NCBI GenBank assembly: GCA_051866775.1
Contig: JBJDXR010000030.1
Location: forward strand, 1-8,556
Direction of reading: 5' to 3'
Length of the DNA: 8,556 nucleotides
DNA from: RUG626 sp051866775
GTDB lineage: Bacteria > Bacillota > Clostridia > Oscillospirales > Oscillospiraceae
The notes below the pieces were generated by a model. That model worked only from the letters and a program-made list of their open reading frames with translations, was not told the origin of the DNA and did not search any database. Shown one piece after another: positions 1-5,942 of the stretch. The position numbers were made by a program, and so were the translations under genes. Within the stretch, counting starts at the first letter, position 1; every line of letters begins with the position of its first letter.

Positions 1-17
1 CCACACCGCTACCCCCT

Positions 18-52
18 TGTCAATACCTTTTTTTCTTTTTTTCTCTTTTTTT
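18..52 (-). promoter_or_regulatory. Upstream half of a probable strong promoter, cut by the window edge
   Basis: Read on the minus strand, a perfect -35 hexamer TTGACA lies at 23-18. Just upstream of it (24-52) is an almost pure A tract with a few G, the arrangement expected of a UP element that binds the RNA polymerase alpha C-terminal domains. With a 17-base spacer the -10 box would fall just left of base 1, so it cannot be seen. The inferred target is a minus-strand gene beyond the window. The same bases appear as a long T/C tract on the plus strand. Confidence 0.45.
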
Positions 53-95
53 ATAAGAAATACGCGGAGGTAGCTGCCGTCCGCGTATTTCTTAT
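53..95. terminator. Hairpin after spoVFB, probable transcript end
   Basis: The arms at 53-67 and 81-95 are perfect 15-base reverse complements around a 13-base loop (68-80). The stem starts at the first base of the spoVFB stop codon (97-95). On the minus strand it is followed by A-rich, not T-rich, sequence, so it is not a textbook intrinsic terminator. The U residues of the minus transcript sit inside the 3' arm instead. It may end or protect the spoVFA-spoVFB message. Confidence 0.5.
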
Positions 96-679
96 TATTT
101 GCTTATGATTACCGGCTGCAGCTGTTTTCCCTGCAGTGCCACCTCCACTGTCTCCTCTATTTTATCAAAGTCAGCCACTAGGGAGCACGGCTTTGCTTCC
201 GGGTCATCCTGATAGAACGGGACAAAGTATACATTCTTTCTTGCAAGCAGTTCCCCAATGTTCTTGGCATTGGCACCCAGGCCGTCATTTGTCGATACTG
301 CGATGACGACGGGTCTCCCATTTCTCAGATGTGCCTTTGCGGCCATTGTCACCGAGCTGTCTGTAATGCCGCCTGCCAGCTTTGCGATCGTATTTCCGGT
401 ACAAGGTAGTATTACGAGCACATCAAGTAGAGCTTTTGGCCCTATTGGCTCCGCTTTCTTAATACTATCTATAATCTCTTTTCCTGTATATTCCCTCAAT
501 TGCTTTTTAAACTCCTCTGCTGTTCCAAAGCGCGAATCCGTGACTGAAGAGTTCTCCGACATTATCGGAGTCACATCGTATTCCCCGCAGAGGCGTTTAA
601 TAGCCTCCATAGCCCTTCCATATGTACAGTATGAGCCGCACATGGCCACACCTGTTCTTAACTTTTTCAATCGGCACAC
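95..679 (-). CDS. spoVFB: Dipicolinate synthase subunit B (SpoVFB/DpaB)
   Basis: This is the flavoprotein-like subunit of dipicolinate synthase. With SpoVFA it converts a lysine-pathway intermediate (dihydroxytetrahydrodipicolinate) to dipicolinic acid in the mother cell, and the product is loaded into the spore core as Ca-DPA. The 194 residues match the family length. The N-terminal strand and turn GSYCTY (residues 16-21), NSSVTDSRFG near 43-52, PCTGNTIAKLAGGITDS near 92-108 and STNDGLGANAKN near 129-140 agree with my recollection of the Bacillus subtilis protein. Translation most likely starts at the GTG at 679-677, which aligns residue for residue with the Bacillus N-terminus. This start lies inside the end of spoVFA, giving a 13-base overlap that suggests translational coupling. 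No lysine-pathway genes (asd, dapG, dapA) adjoin it, unlike in Bacillus. Confidence 0.95.
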   Translation of the reverse strand: MCRLKKLRTGVAMCGSYCTYGRAMEAIKRLCGEYDVTPIMSENSSVTDSRFGTAEEFKKQLREYTGKEIIDSIKKAEPIGPKALLDVLVILPCTGNTIAKLAGGITDSSVTMAAKAHLRNGRPVVIAVSTNDGLGANAKNIGELLARKNVYFVPFYQDDPEAKPCSLVADFDKIEETVEVALQGKQLQPVIISK

Positions 680-1533
680 TCCAGTTCCGTAATTATATTA
701 TATATTGCGTCTCTAATTGCCATCCCTGCCGTCACCGGCGCAACTCTTCCCGGAAGGGACAGCGCCCACACAGCCCTTACTCCGAGTCGTGACGCCGCCT
801 CAAAATCCATACCTCCCGGTTTTGACGCCAAGTCTAGGCACAGGCACCCGTCGCGCATCTGTGACAATATGCTCTCATTAAGTATTTTCGCCGGTACGGT
901 ATTTATCACCGCTTCATATCCCGATATGTTCCCATCCAGTTTTCTTGTGTCCGCACATCTGCATCCAATAGCCTCTATCCACGCAAAATCCGAAAATTTC
1001 CGTGCGGATACCGTTACATCAGCGCCCAATGCGCGCAGCTTTAAAGCAAGAAGTTTTCCTATCCTCCCAAAGCCTATTATAAGACATTTTGTATTCTGCA
1101 GCGTTACCGGTAGCTCCTCCATGAGCAGCTGTACCGCCCCCTCGGCAGTCGCCGCCGCGTTTTTTATCGTCAGCTCCTCGCGCTCAAAATAATCAATAAG
1201 ACTCACACCGCTTCCGTTCAGGCACGCCTTGAGCTTTTCATCAGCCCTGCCCGCAAGTACCGTCTGCCCTGCCGACAGGCATTCCTTAAGCTCATGTATA
1301 CTTATGTCATTATCCGCAAGGGGCGCATTTATAAGCTCACCGCCCAGTGTGGCCGGAAGAGGAAGTATCACAAACTGCACTCCTTCCACCGCTCCCGCAA
1401 TGCCGCAGGCCCGCTCCGTTCCCGTCACCGCAACGCTGTCAATACCTGCGGTCTTTACCCTATGTCCGTCAGCTGCAAGCAGCTCGCCAAGCTTAGCCTG
1501 CCGCATATCCCCGCCAATCAAAGCAAAATCCAT
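667..1533 (-). CDS. spoVFA: Dipicolinate synthase subunit A (SpoVFA/DpaA)
   Basis: This is the NAD(P)-binding dehydrogenase-like subunit of dipicolinate synthase and the first gene of the operon. The 288 residues are near the family norm of about 300. An N-terminal domain (roughly 1-140, beginning MDFALIGGDMRQ) is followed by a Rossmann domain with the dinucleotide-binding loop GFGRIGK at 154-160, after LIIG at 151-154. Near the C-terminus ALSLPGRVAPVTAG is a characteristic family segment. The ATG at 1533-1531 has an excellent ribosome binding site, GGAGGT (1546-1541), seven bases upstream. Transcription probably starts from the candidate sigma-K promoter at 1564-1592, which fits expression in the mother cell late in sporulation. 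The stop codon overlaps the start of spoVFB. Confidence 0.95.
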   Translation of the reverse strand: MDFALIGGDMRQAKLGELLAADGHRVKTAGIDSVAVTGTERACGIAGAVEGVQFVILPLPATLGGELINAPLADNDISIHELKECLSAGQTVLAGRADEKLKACLNGSGVSLIDYFEREELTIKNAAATAEGAVQLLMEELPVTLQNTKCLIIGFGRIGKLLALKLRALGADVTVSARKFSDFAWIEAIGCRCADTRKLDGNISGYEAVINTVPAKILNESILSQMRDGCLCLDLASKPGGMDFEAASRLGVRAVWALSLPGRVAPVTAGMAIRDAIYNIITELECAD

Positions 1534-1563
1534 CTCGCATACCTCCGCAGTGTTTGTTCCCTA

Positions 1564-1592
1564 TATACTATTCTTAAGTTTTCTCAGAGGTG
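1564..1592 (-). promoter_or_regulatory. Candidate sigma-K promoter of spoVFA-spoVFB
   Basis: On the minus strand a CACC (1592-1589) lies 16 bases from AATAGTATA (1572-1564). The known sigma-K pattern is an AC-centred -35 and CATAnnnTA at -10, so the -10 matches in every fixed position but the first. The predicted start near 1556 leaves about a 20-base leader that contains the GGAGGT site. In Bacillus, spoVF is sigma-K dependent. The assignment here is inference from motif and position. Confidence 0.5.
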
Positions 1593-1620
1593 AAAGTGCT
1601 GTGCTTTCAAAATTCCGGTG

Positions 1621-1649
1621 TTGACAAATTGTCCTTAAAGAAATAAAAT
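1621..1649 (+). promoter_or_regulatory. Vegetative promoter of the DUF896 gene and tRNA-Leu
   Basis: A perfect -35 TTGACA (1621-1626) is separated by exactly 17 bases from a -10 TAAAAT (1644-1649). Transcription would start near 1656, leaving a leader of only about 14 bases. That leader holds the GGAG ribosome binding site (1658-1661). The promoter runs divergently from the spoVF promoter. Confidence 0.85.
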
Positions 1650-1669
1650 AATAAATTGGAGTGAGCGTT

Positions 1670-1876
1670 ATGGAACAATACAAAATCGACCGAATAAACG
1701 AGCTTGCAAGACTGGCCAAGTCACGCGCCCTTACGTCCGAAGAGCTTGATGAGCGTACCGCTCTCCGTGCAGAGTACATCGCTTCCGTGCGGCAGAGCTT
1801 AGTGTCCCAGCTTGAGAACACTTATATTGTCGATGAAGCCGGAAACAAGCGCAAGCTCCCGAAAAAAGGCAGCTGA
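1670..1876 (+). CDS. DUF896 / UPF0291 family protein (YnzC-like)
   Basis: This is a small cytoplasmic protein of 68 residues, typical of the DUF896 family (Bacillus YnzC). The N-terminal half is a predicted helical hairpin carrying the family signature: KIDRINELARLAKSRALTSEE at the start, then LRAEYI near 34-39. A short C-terminal segment around VDEAGNKRKLP follows. The ATG at 1670 is preferred over an in-frame GTG at 1661, because the GGAG motif (1658-1661) sits eight bases before the ATG and overlaps the GTG. No biochemical function is established for the family. In Bacillus ynzC lies in the SOS-regulated yneA operon, but no yneA-like gene is seen here. A tRNA-Leu follows 14 bases after the stop and is probably on the same transcript. 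Confidence 0.9.
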   Translation: MEQYKIDRINELARLAKSRALTSEELDERTALRAEYIASVRQSLVSQLENTYIVDEAGNKRKLPKKGS

Positions 1877-1890
1877 TACTAATATAATAT

Positions 1891-1977
1891 GCTGGTGTGG
1901 CGGAACTGGCAGACGCCCGGGACTTAAAATCCCGTGCTGGCAACAGCGTACCGGTTCGATCCCGGTCACCAGCACCA
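1891..1977 (+). tRNA. tRNA-Leu, anticodon UAA, CCA encoded
   Basis: This is a class II tRNA of 87 bases including an encoded CCA (1975-1977). The acceptor stem pairs 1891-1897 with 1967-1973. The anticodon stem pairs 1918-1922 with 1930-1934, around a seven-base loop with anticodon TAA at 1925-1927. A long variable arm holds a GCTG/CAGC stem (1936-1947). The T stem pairs ACCGG (1950-1954) with CCGGT (1962-1966) around the TTCGATC loop. It decodes UUA and UUG leucine codons. A TATAAT at 1883-1888 is too close to serve as its own promoter, so it probably depends on transcription from 1621-1649 and RNase P processing. Confidence 0.97.
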
Positions 1978-2014
1978 AAAATCGGCAAGCTTCTATCGAA
2001 GCTTGCCGATTTTT
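1977..2014. terminator. Bidirectional intrinsic terminator between tRNA-Leu and the GNAT gene
   Basis: The arms 1977-1993 and 1998-2014 are perfect 17-base reverse complements around a TATC loop. The stem has a GC-rich core (TCGGCAAGCTTC), a T-run for the plus strand (2010-2014) and an A-run that becomes a T-run on the minus strand. It ends the tRNA transcript and can also end the converging GNAT transcript. The stem begins on the last base of the tRNA CCA, so the tRNA precursor has essentially no 3' trailer before the hairpin. Confidence 0.93.
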
Positions 2015-2030
2015 ATTTATTACCTCTTCA

Positions 2031-2591
2031 CTACTCACTCATTCTGAGCTGTCTCCACTCATCCTCCAGAATAGCCATCAAAATATCATCGGCATATTCG
2101 TCCCCATCCATGACTGCATCACGCAGAACGCCTTCTCTTTTAAAGCCGGCTTTTATATAAGCCTTTTCCGCCCGGGGGTTGAACGAAAACACATCCAATT
2201 CCAGACGGTGCAGTTTTAACTCCTCAAACGCAAAATCGCGAGCAACCTCTATAGCCCAAGTCCCGATTCCTTTTCCTCTCTCCGCCTTATGATAAATCCC
2301 GATCCGAAAATTTGCGCACCGCAGATCCCAGTCGATCTCATTTATCACGCTCTCCCCAATAATGCGGCCATCGGGGGCAACGATCAAAAAGAAATACCTG
2401 TTGTCTTCATCTACAGATTTTAGGAAAAAAGAAATTACTTCTTCTTTTGTAAACACCTCTTTGCACCCTGTCAGCCGAGCCGCTTCCTTATCCAAAGGAT
2501 CATAATTTTGAGCGTAGTAACATTCTGCATCCGCTTTCTGTGCAAGGCGAATCACATAACCGTCTTTTTCCCATGTCTTATCTATTTTCAT
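2031..2591 (-). CDS. GNAT family N-acetyltransferase, RimJ/RimL-like
   Basis: This is a 186-residue acetyl-CoA-dependent N-acetyltransferase of the Acetyltransf_3 type. The acetyl-CoA pyrophosphate-binding motif is ERGKGIGT at 104-111 (the R/QxxGxG/A signature). The following helix carries IEVARDFAFEEL, then the strand and turn LHRLELDVFSFNPRAE (near 127-142) and the AYIKAGF segment (144-150) typical of motif B. The N-terminal 80 residues hold the substrate side, which is variable in this family. The substrate (a protein N-terminus, a small amine or an antibiotic) cannot be read from the sequence. The ATG at 2591 has only a weak ribosome binding site (GTGGTG), which suggests modest translation. 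It is probably transcribed alone, from an extended -10 promoter at 2644-2652, and ends at the terminator beginning at 2014. Confidence 0.9.
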   Translation of the reverse strand: MKIDKTWEKDGYVIRLAQKADAECYYAQNYDPLDKEAARLTGCKEVFTKEEVISFFLKSVDEDNRYFFLIVAPDGRIIGESVINEIDWDLRCANFRIGIYHKAERGKGIGTWAIEVARDFAFEELKLHRLELDVFSFNPRAEKAYIKAGFKREGVLRDAVMDGDEYADDILMAILEDEWRQLRMSE

Positions 2592-2643
2592 AACACCACT
2601 TCTGTCATTAAACTTGATCTGTTCTGCACCCTCTGTTATTTTA

Positions 2644-2652
2644 AGTATATCA
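2644..2652 (-). promoter_or_regulatory. Extended -10 promoter of the GNAT gene
   Basis: On the minus strand a -10 TATACT (2649-2644) is preceded directly by TGA (2652-2650), the TGn extension that can compensate for a poor -35. No good -35 hexamer lies 16-18 bases upstream. The predicted leader is about 45 bases. Confidence 0.5.
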
Positions 2653-2710
2653 CAAATATTAGGCCGCCGTCATCACACGCCGGGTTTTCATCTTATAAAA
2701 AGAAAGCTTT

Positions 2711-2736
2711 CGGCACAGCCCATATGGGCTGTGCCG
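2711..2736. terminator. Perfect palindromic terminator after scfB
   Basis: Arms 2711-2723 and 2724-2736 are exact 13-base reverse complements (CGGCACAGCCCAT/ATGGGCTGTGCCG). The hairpin starts seven bases past the scfB stop codon (2745-2743). On the minus strand the T-rich stretch comes after a short AAAGC interval (TTTC then TTTTT, 2705-2697). On the plus strand the T-run is immediate (2736-2741). It therefore separates scfB from the GNAT gene and could block antisense transcription as well. Confidence 0.8.
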
Positions 2737-2742
2737 TTTTTA

Positions 2743-4119
2743 TTATTCCTCTATGTTTTTCGCCACCTGCATCATTATGGCACATTCCATCCGCTTGCGG
2801 AAGAGCTTACAGCCATAATCATAAATGCCCGTTATGCTTCCCGTGGCGTGGCAGGCGTTTGCAGCACAGCCGCCGGAGCAGTATAGCCGCGCCCAGCAGT
2901 CCGCACAGTCCGGACGTGCATAGACGTTGCACAGCTTAAACTCATCCCTAAGCTCCGTATTTGTAACACCGTCCCAGACGTTGCCCATAAGGTACTTTTC
3001 ATCCCCCACGAACTGGTGGCACGGGTACAGGTCCCCCCAGGGCGTAACGGCAAGGTACTCGGTTCCGGAGCCGCAGCCGGATATGCGCTTATAAATACAT
3101 GGTCCGCCCTTCAGGTCAATCATGTAGTGGTAGAAGGTAATGGGCATGCCCTCTTTTTCCCGTCTCAGCATATCCCTGGCCAGTATCTCGTACTGCTCAA
3201 AAAGCTTGGGAAGGTCCTCCTCAGTGAGCGCGTTGGGGTCGTCGGGTGCGCACACCACCGGCTCCATGGAGAGCTGCGTGAAGCCCAGATCGGCCATATG
3301 GAAAATGTCGTTTGTAAAGTCCACATTATTGTGCGTGTATGTCCCGCGCACATAGTAATCCCTGTCGCCCCGGGCCTTTGCGAACTTCTGAAATTTAGGA
3401 ACGATCACATCATAGCTTCCGTTGCCGGCGTAGTCCTTACGCAGACGGTCATGGACCTCCCTGCGGCCGTCAATGCTCATTACGACGTTGTGCATCTCAC
3501 GGTTGGAAAACTCTATAACCTCGTCATCCACCAGCACGCCGTTCGTCGTCAGCGTGAAGCGGAAGCGCTTGTGCTTCTCCTGCTCAATGGAACGCCCATA
3601 CTCCACAAGCCTCTTTACCACGTCCCAGTTCATCAGCGGCTCCCCGCCGAAGAAATCCACCTCAAGGTTAACGTGATTTCCCGAGTGGGCGACAAGGAAA
3701 TCCAAGGCCTGCTTGCCAACCTCAAAGCTCATAAGCGCCCGCTCGCCGTGGTATTTCCCCTGACTTGCAAAGCAGTACTGGCAGTTTAAGTTGCAGGTGT
3801 GCGCCACATGCAGGCACAGTGCCTTGATATCATTCGAGCGTTTTTTGAAGTCAAAAGCCATCCCGGCGTAGGTGTCCTCTGAAAACAGCTTGCCGGCGGC
3901 TTTAAGCGCCGTCACGTCGTCAATGCACTGGCGGATATCCTCCTCCGTCACATCCGGACGGTCTCCGTATTTCTCCAGCATCCGGCGGACTATCTCGTCA
4001 GCAGTCTCAGTCTCATAAAGGGCTATAATGTCATAGGCCACCTCGTCCACCGCGTGGACGGAGCCTGAATATGTATCCAATACGATGTTGTATCCGTTTA
4101 ATTTATATTGATGTATCAT
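2743..4119 (-). CDS. scfB: SCIFF peptide maturase, radical SAM/SPASM thioether-forming enzyme
   Basis: This 458-residue radical S-adenosylmethionine enzyme forms thioether cross-links in the SCIFF precursor encoded next to it. Residues 1-95 form a PqqD-like recognition domain that would bind the leader peptide. The radical SAM cluster motif CNLNCQYC is at 109-116 (C109, C113, C116). FFGGEP (156-161) is the SAM-contacting glycine motif. The SPASM region carries cysteines at 341, 349, 367, 397, 405, 408, 414, 418, 423, 437 and 446, including CADCWARLYCSGGC, and would hold two auxiliary 4Fe-4S clusters. The architecture matches Clostridium thermocellum CteB. AGGAAG (4134-4129) lies nine bases before the ATG. 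Translation of scfB requires read-through of a strong terminator that follows scfA, so the enzyme is probably made in smaller amounts than the peptide. Confidence 0.95.
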   Translation of the reverse strand: MIHQYKLNGYNIVLDTYSGSVHAVDEVAYDIIALYETETADEIVRRMLEKYGDRPDVTEEDIRQCIDDVTALKAAGKLFSEDTYAGMAFDFKKRSNDIKALCLHVAHTCNLNCQYCFASQGKYHGERALMSFEVGKQALDFLVAHSGNHVNLEVDFFGGEPLMNWDVVKRLVEYGRSIEQEKHKRFRFTLTTNGVLVDDEVIEFSNREMHNVVMSIDGRREVHDRLRKDYAGNGSYDVIVPKFQKFAKARGDRDYYVRGTYTHNNVDFTNDIFHMADLGFTQLSMEPVVCAPDDPNALTEEDLPKLFEQYEILARDMLRREKEGMPITFYHYMIDLKGGPCIYKRISGCGSGTEYLAVTPWGDLYPCHQFVGDEKYLMGNVWDGVTNTELRDEFKLCNVYARPDCADCWARLYCSGGCAANACHATGSITGIYDYGCKLFRKRMECAIMMQVAKNIEE

Positions 4120-4151
4120 CGGGGGTCACTTCCTGTAATAATAAAGCGGTA

Positions 4152-4173
4152 TCAGCGGCGGTACAGCCGCTGA
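4152..4173. repeat. Second hairpin in the scfA-scfB gap
   Basis: TCAGCGGC (4152-4159) and GCCGCTGA (4166-4173) form an 8-base-pair stem with a six-base loop. It lies between the scfA terminator and the scfB ribosome binding site. No U-run follows it on the minus strand, so it is more likely an mRNA stability or processing element than a terminator. The GCGGTA just beside it (4146-4151) could also pair with TACCGC (4184-4189), one arm of the neighbouring terminator. Confidence 0.55.
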
Positions 4174-4177
4174 CGGC

Positions 4178-4217
4178 AAAAAATACCGCCTGCGCAAAGG
4201 CTCTTGCGCAAGCGGTA
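4178..4217 (-). terminator. Intrinsic terminator/attenuator between scfA and scfB
   Basis: On the minus strand, arms 4217-4204 and 4197-4184 pair as TACCGC plus TTGCGCA against TGCGCAA plus GCGGTA. There is one A-C mismatch and a six-base loop, and six T follow directly (4183-4178). It begins 15 bases after the scfA stop. Since scfB has no visible promoter of its own in the 112-base gap, this should act as a partial terminator that sets the peptide-to-enzyme ratio. Confidence 0.88.
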
Positions 4218-4231
4218 ACCGGCCTTTCGGA

Positions 4232-4381
4232 TCAGTTCTTGTCCTTGTGCTCGCACATCTGGTTTGCGACGCCGCAGGAGGTCTTGCAGGCAGACTGGCA
4301 GGAAGTCTGGCACTCTCCGCAGCCGCCGTCACGGACACTCTGCCTAAGGTCACGGGTCTCAATAGTCTGGATACGCTTCAT
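4232..4381 (-). CDS. scfA: SCIFF (six cysteines in forty-five) ranthipeptide precursor
   Basis: This is a 49-residue ribosomally made peptide precursor. The leader (about 1-20, starting MKRIQTIETRDLRQSV) precedes a core with six cysteines at 21, 24, 28, 32, 36 and 43. The core includes the near-invariant SCIFF block CGECQTSCQSACKTSC (21-36), then GVANQMC and a charged tail ending HKDKN. The spacing C-x2-C-x3-C-x3-C-x3-C-x6-C is the SCIFF pattern. AGGGGG (4396-4391) lies nine bases before the ATG. The promoter at 4419-4447 is close to consensus, so expression should be high. The adjacent maturase is predicted to link cysteines by thioether bonds to non-adjacent residues. SCIFF genes are nearly universal in Clostridia, and related ranthipeptides have been linked to population-level control of metabolism. 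The residue after C36 is Gly, discussed in the findings. Confidence 0.96.
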   Translation of the reverse strand: MKRIQTIETRDLRQSVRDGGCGECQTSCQSACKTSCGVANQMCEHKDKN

Positions 4382-4418
4382 TTGGGTTTACCCCCTTTCC
4401 CTGATTCATACGTCCTAT

Positions 4419-4447
4419 ATTGTACAATAGTTTTTTTTCCCGGTCAA
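4419..4447 (-). promoter_or_regulatory. Strong vegetative promoter of scfA
   Basis: On the minus strand -35 TTGACC (4447-4442) and -10 TACAAT (4424-4419) are separated by exactly 17 bases. The -35 hexamer overlaps the TGA stop codon of the upstream decarboxylase-family gene (4446-4444), so the promoter is embedded at that gene's end. The leader would be about 30 bases. No terminator is seen between the two genes, so read-through from upstream is also possible. Confidence 0.82.
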
Positions 4448-5880
4448 TAGGCTTTCTCCACGCAAAAAAGGCCGCCCGGCAGATTTCCGTAAGTGGAGCG
4501 GACGTCAAGCCCCCGGGATGACATCGCCTCTATATCGCTTATCGTCCGCTCATCCACCAGCTCTCCCGGCACCAGCACCGGCGATCCCGGAGGATATACC
4601 CATACATACTCGGCGCTTACCCTTCCGGCCGCGGCTTTAAGCGGAGCCTCCGCTTTTTTCGCGCGCATGGCATCACCCGCAGGCATGATCCGTTCCGGTA
4701 TGTGTACCGGCTCTCCGGCCGCTTCCCGCTTAGCTGTCTCCGGAAGAAGCCTGTCGATTGTACGCAGAGCCTCACCAAGCCGCGATACGGTCTTGTCATC
4801 GTCGCCCATGCCCGTCATAGCGAGGCAGTATTCCCCGGCAGCCATCTCAAGCTCCACGCCGCATTTTTCCCTCAGAAGCCTCATAAGCTCCGCGCCTGAC
4901 GGCGCTTTGCCCTTCGCGTATATCACAAGCTTCGACGGGTCAAAGGCGAAAAAGCCCCGGCTCTCCGGGCTTTCCCCGCCGCGACACAGTATTCCCAGCC
5001 TTTTAAGCTCCCCAGCCGTCAAATTTTGCGTCTCAAGCGCCTTTTGCCACCTTTCAGCCTCAATATCCCCCCGCTCCTCCAAAAAGCCCACGCAGCCCTC
5101 AATGGAGGCCGAGAGCAGATATGACGGGCTGCTTGACTGGAATATCCCGGCATTTCTTGCCGCCTCAGAGCCGTCCACAAGGTCCCCTGACACATGGAAA
5201 AGCGCCGTCTGGGTAAGGCTCGGCAGGGTCTTGTGCAGGCTCTGCACCACCATATCCGCGCCGCAGCTCACTGCACTCCTTGGAAAATCTCCAAAGCCCA
5301 AGTGCGCCCCGTGGGCCTCATCCACCAGGAGCGGAACTCCGTGCCTGTGGCAGACCCGGGCAATGGAGCTTATATCGCTTATGACGCCCTCATAAGTTGG
5401 GCTTGTCACAACCACCAGCCCCACATCCCTGTGGAGCCGCAGCTTCTCCTCAACAAGCTCCGGCGGCACGCTGCCCCAAATACCAAGCTCCCCGTCAACC
5501 GGCGGCACGAGATAATGTACCTTCGCCCCCACAAGCTCCGCCGCATTATACACGGACCTGTGGCAGCCCCGGGCCATAAGCAGCTCCCCGCCATGGCTCA
5601 GCGCCGCCCTGACGGCGGCCAATATGCCGCCGGTGCTGCCGTTTACCATGCAGAAGGTGCGCTCCGCTCCCCAAAGCTCCGCGGCTCTCTCCTCCAGCCT
5701 CAGAAAAAGCCCCTGGGGATCGTTTAAGTTGTCAAAGCCGTCGATCTCGGTTATATCCAGCCCGCAGCCAAGCTCACTAAGCCACGGGAATCTTTCAGTG
5801 TTCCTCTTGTGTCCCGGCATGTGCATGGGCAGCGCCCCTGATCCGGAATACCTTTTAAGCTTCTCCAAAAGTGTTGACAT
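4444..5880 (-). CDS. PLP-dependent Orn/Lys/Arg decarboxylase family protein
   Basis: This is a 478-residue fold-type I pyridoxal phosphate enzyme of the short Orn/Lys/Arg decarboxylase group (Bacillus SpeA/YaaO-like). It is cytoplasmic and probably decarboxylates a basic amino acid to a polyamine precursor. Near the N-terminus HMPGHKR (20-26) is the family signature. MVNGSTGG (78-85) would bind the cofactor phosphate. DEAHGAH (187-193) supplies the aspartate that contacts the pyridine nitrogen, and SLHKTLPSLTQTA (214-226) carries the Schiff-base lysine K217. The C-terminal domain (about 370-478) contains YVWVYPPGSPVLVPGE (425-440), typical of OKR_DC_1_C. Length fits the short subfamily, which lacks the receiver-like N-terminal wing of the inducible enterobacterial enzymes. 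Arginine, lysine and ornithine cannot be told apart from sequence alone, and many annotated members are untested. A G-rich stretch (5892-5882) precedes the ATG as an imperfect ribosome binding site. Confidence 0.9.
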   Translation of the reverse strand: MSTLLEKLKRYSGSGALPMHMPGHKRNTERFPWLSELGCGLDITEIDGFDNLNDPQGLFLRLEERAAELWGAERTFCMVNGSTGGILAAVRAALSHGGELLMARGCHRSVYNAAELVGAKVHYLVPPVDGELGIWGSVPPELVEEKLRLHRDVGLVVVTSPTYEGVISDISSIARVCHRHGVPLLVDEAHGAHLGFGDFPRSAVSCGADMVVQSLHKTLPSLTQTALFHVSGDLVDGSEAARNAGIFQSSSPSYLLSASIEGCVGFLEERGDIEAERWQKALETQNLTAGELKRLGILCRGGESPESRGFFAFDPSKLVIYAKGKAPSGAELMRLLREKCGVELEMAAGEYCLAMTGMGDDDKTVSRLGEALRTIDRLLPETAKREAAGEPVHIPERIMPAGDAMRAKKAEAPLKAAAGRVSAEYVWVYPPGSPVLVPGELVDERTISDIEAMSSRGLDVRSTYGNLPGGLFCVEKAY

Positions 5881-5942
5881 ATCCCGCCCCCAAATTAAAA
5901 GGCTCGGCGCCCTCCACTAGCAGGACGGCCCCTTTAACGGAA

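Noticed and set aside
53..95. Reading this hairpin as a classical rho-independent terminator
   Set aside because: The stem is perfect, but the minus-strand tail is A-rich and the plus-strand tail lacks a T-run. I list it only as a probable transcript end.
1883..1888. A perfect TATAAT just before tRNA-Leu
   Set aside because: It ends two bases before the mature tRNA, so transcription would start inside the tRNA. No -35 hexamer lies at the right distance.
1812..2219. A 135-codon open frame on the plus strand across the tRNA and terminator
   Set aside because: It runs straight through tRNA-Leu and a strong terminator into antisense of the GNAT gene, so it cannot be a real gene.
3016..3789. A 257-codon open frame on the plus strand within scfB
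   Set aside because: It is antisense to the radical SAM maturase. It has no domain features and no promoter or ribosome binding site.
4493..5395. A 300-codon open frame on the plus strand within the decarboxylase-family gene
   Set aside because: It is antisense to a gene with a full set of PLP-enzyme motifs. The product is a Ser/Pro-rich low-complexity string without motifs, and there is no ribosome binding site.
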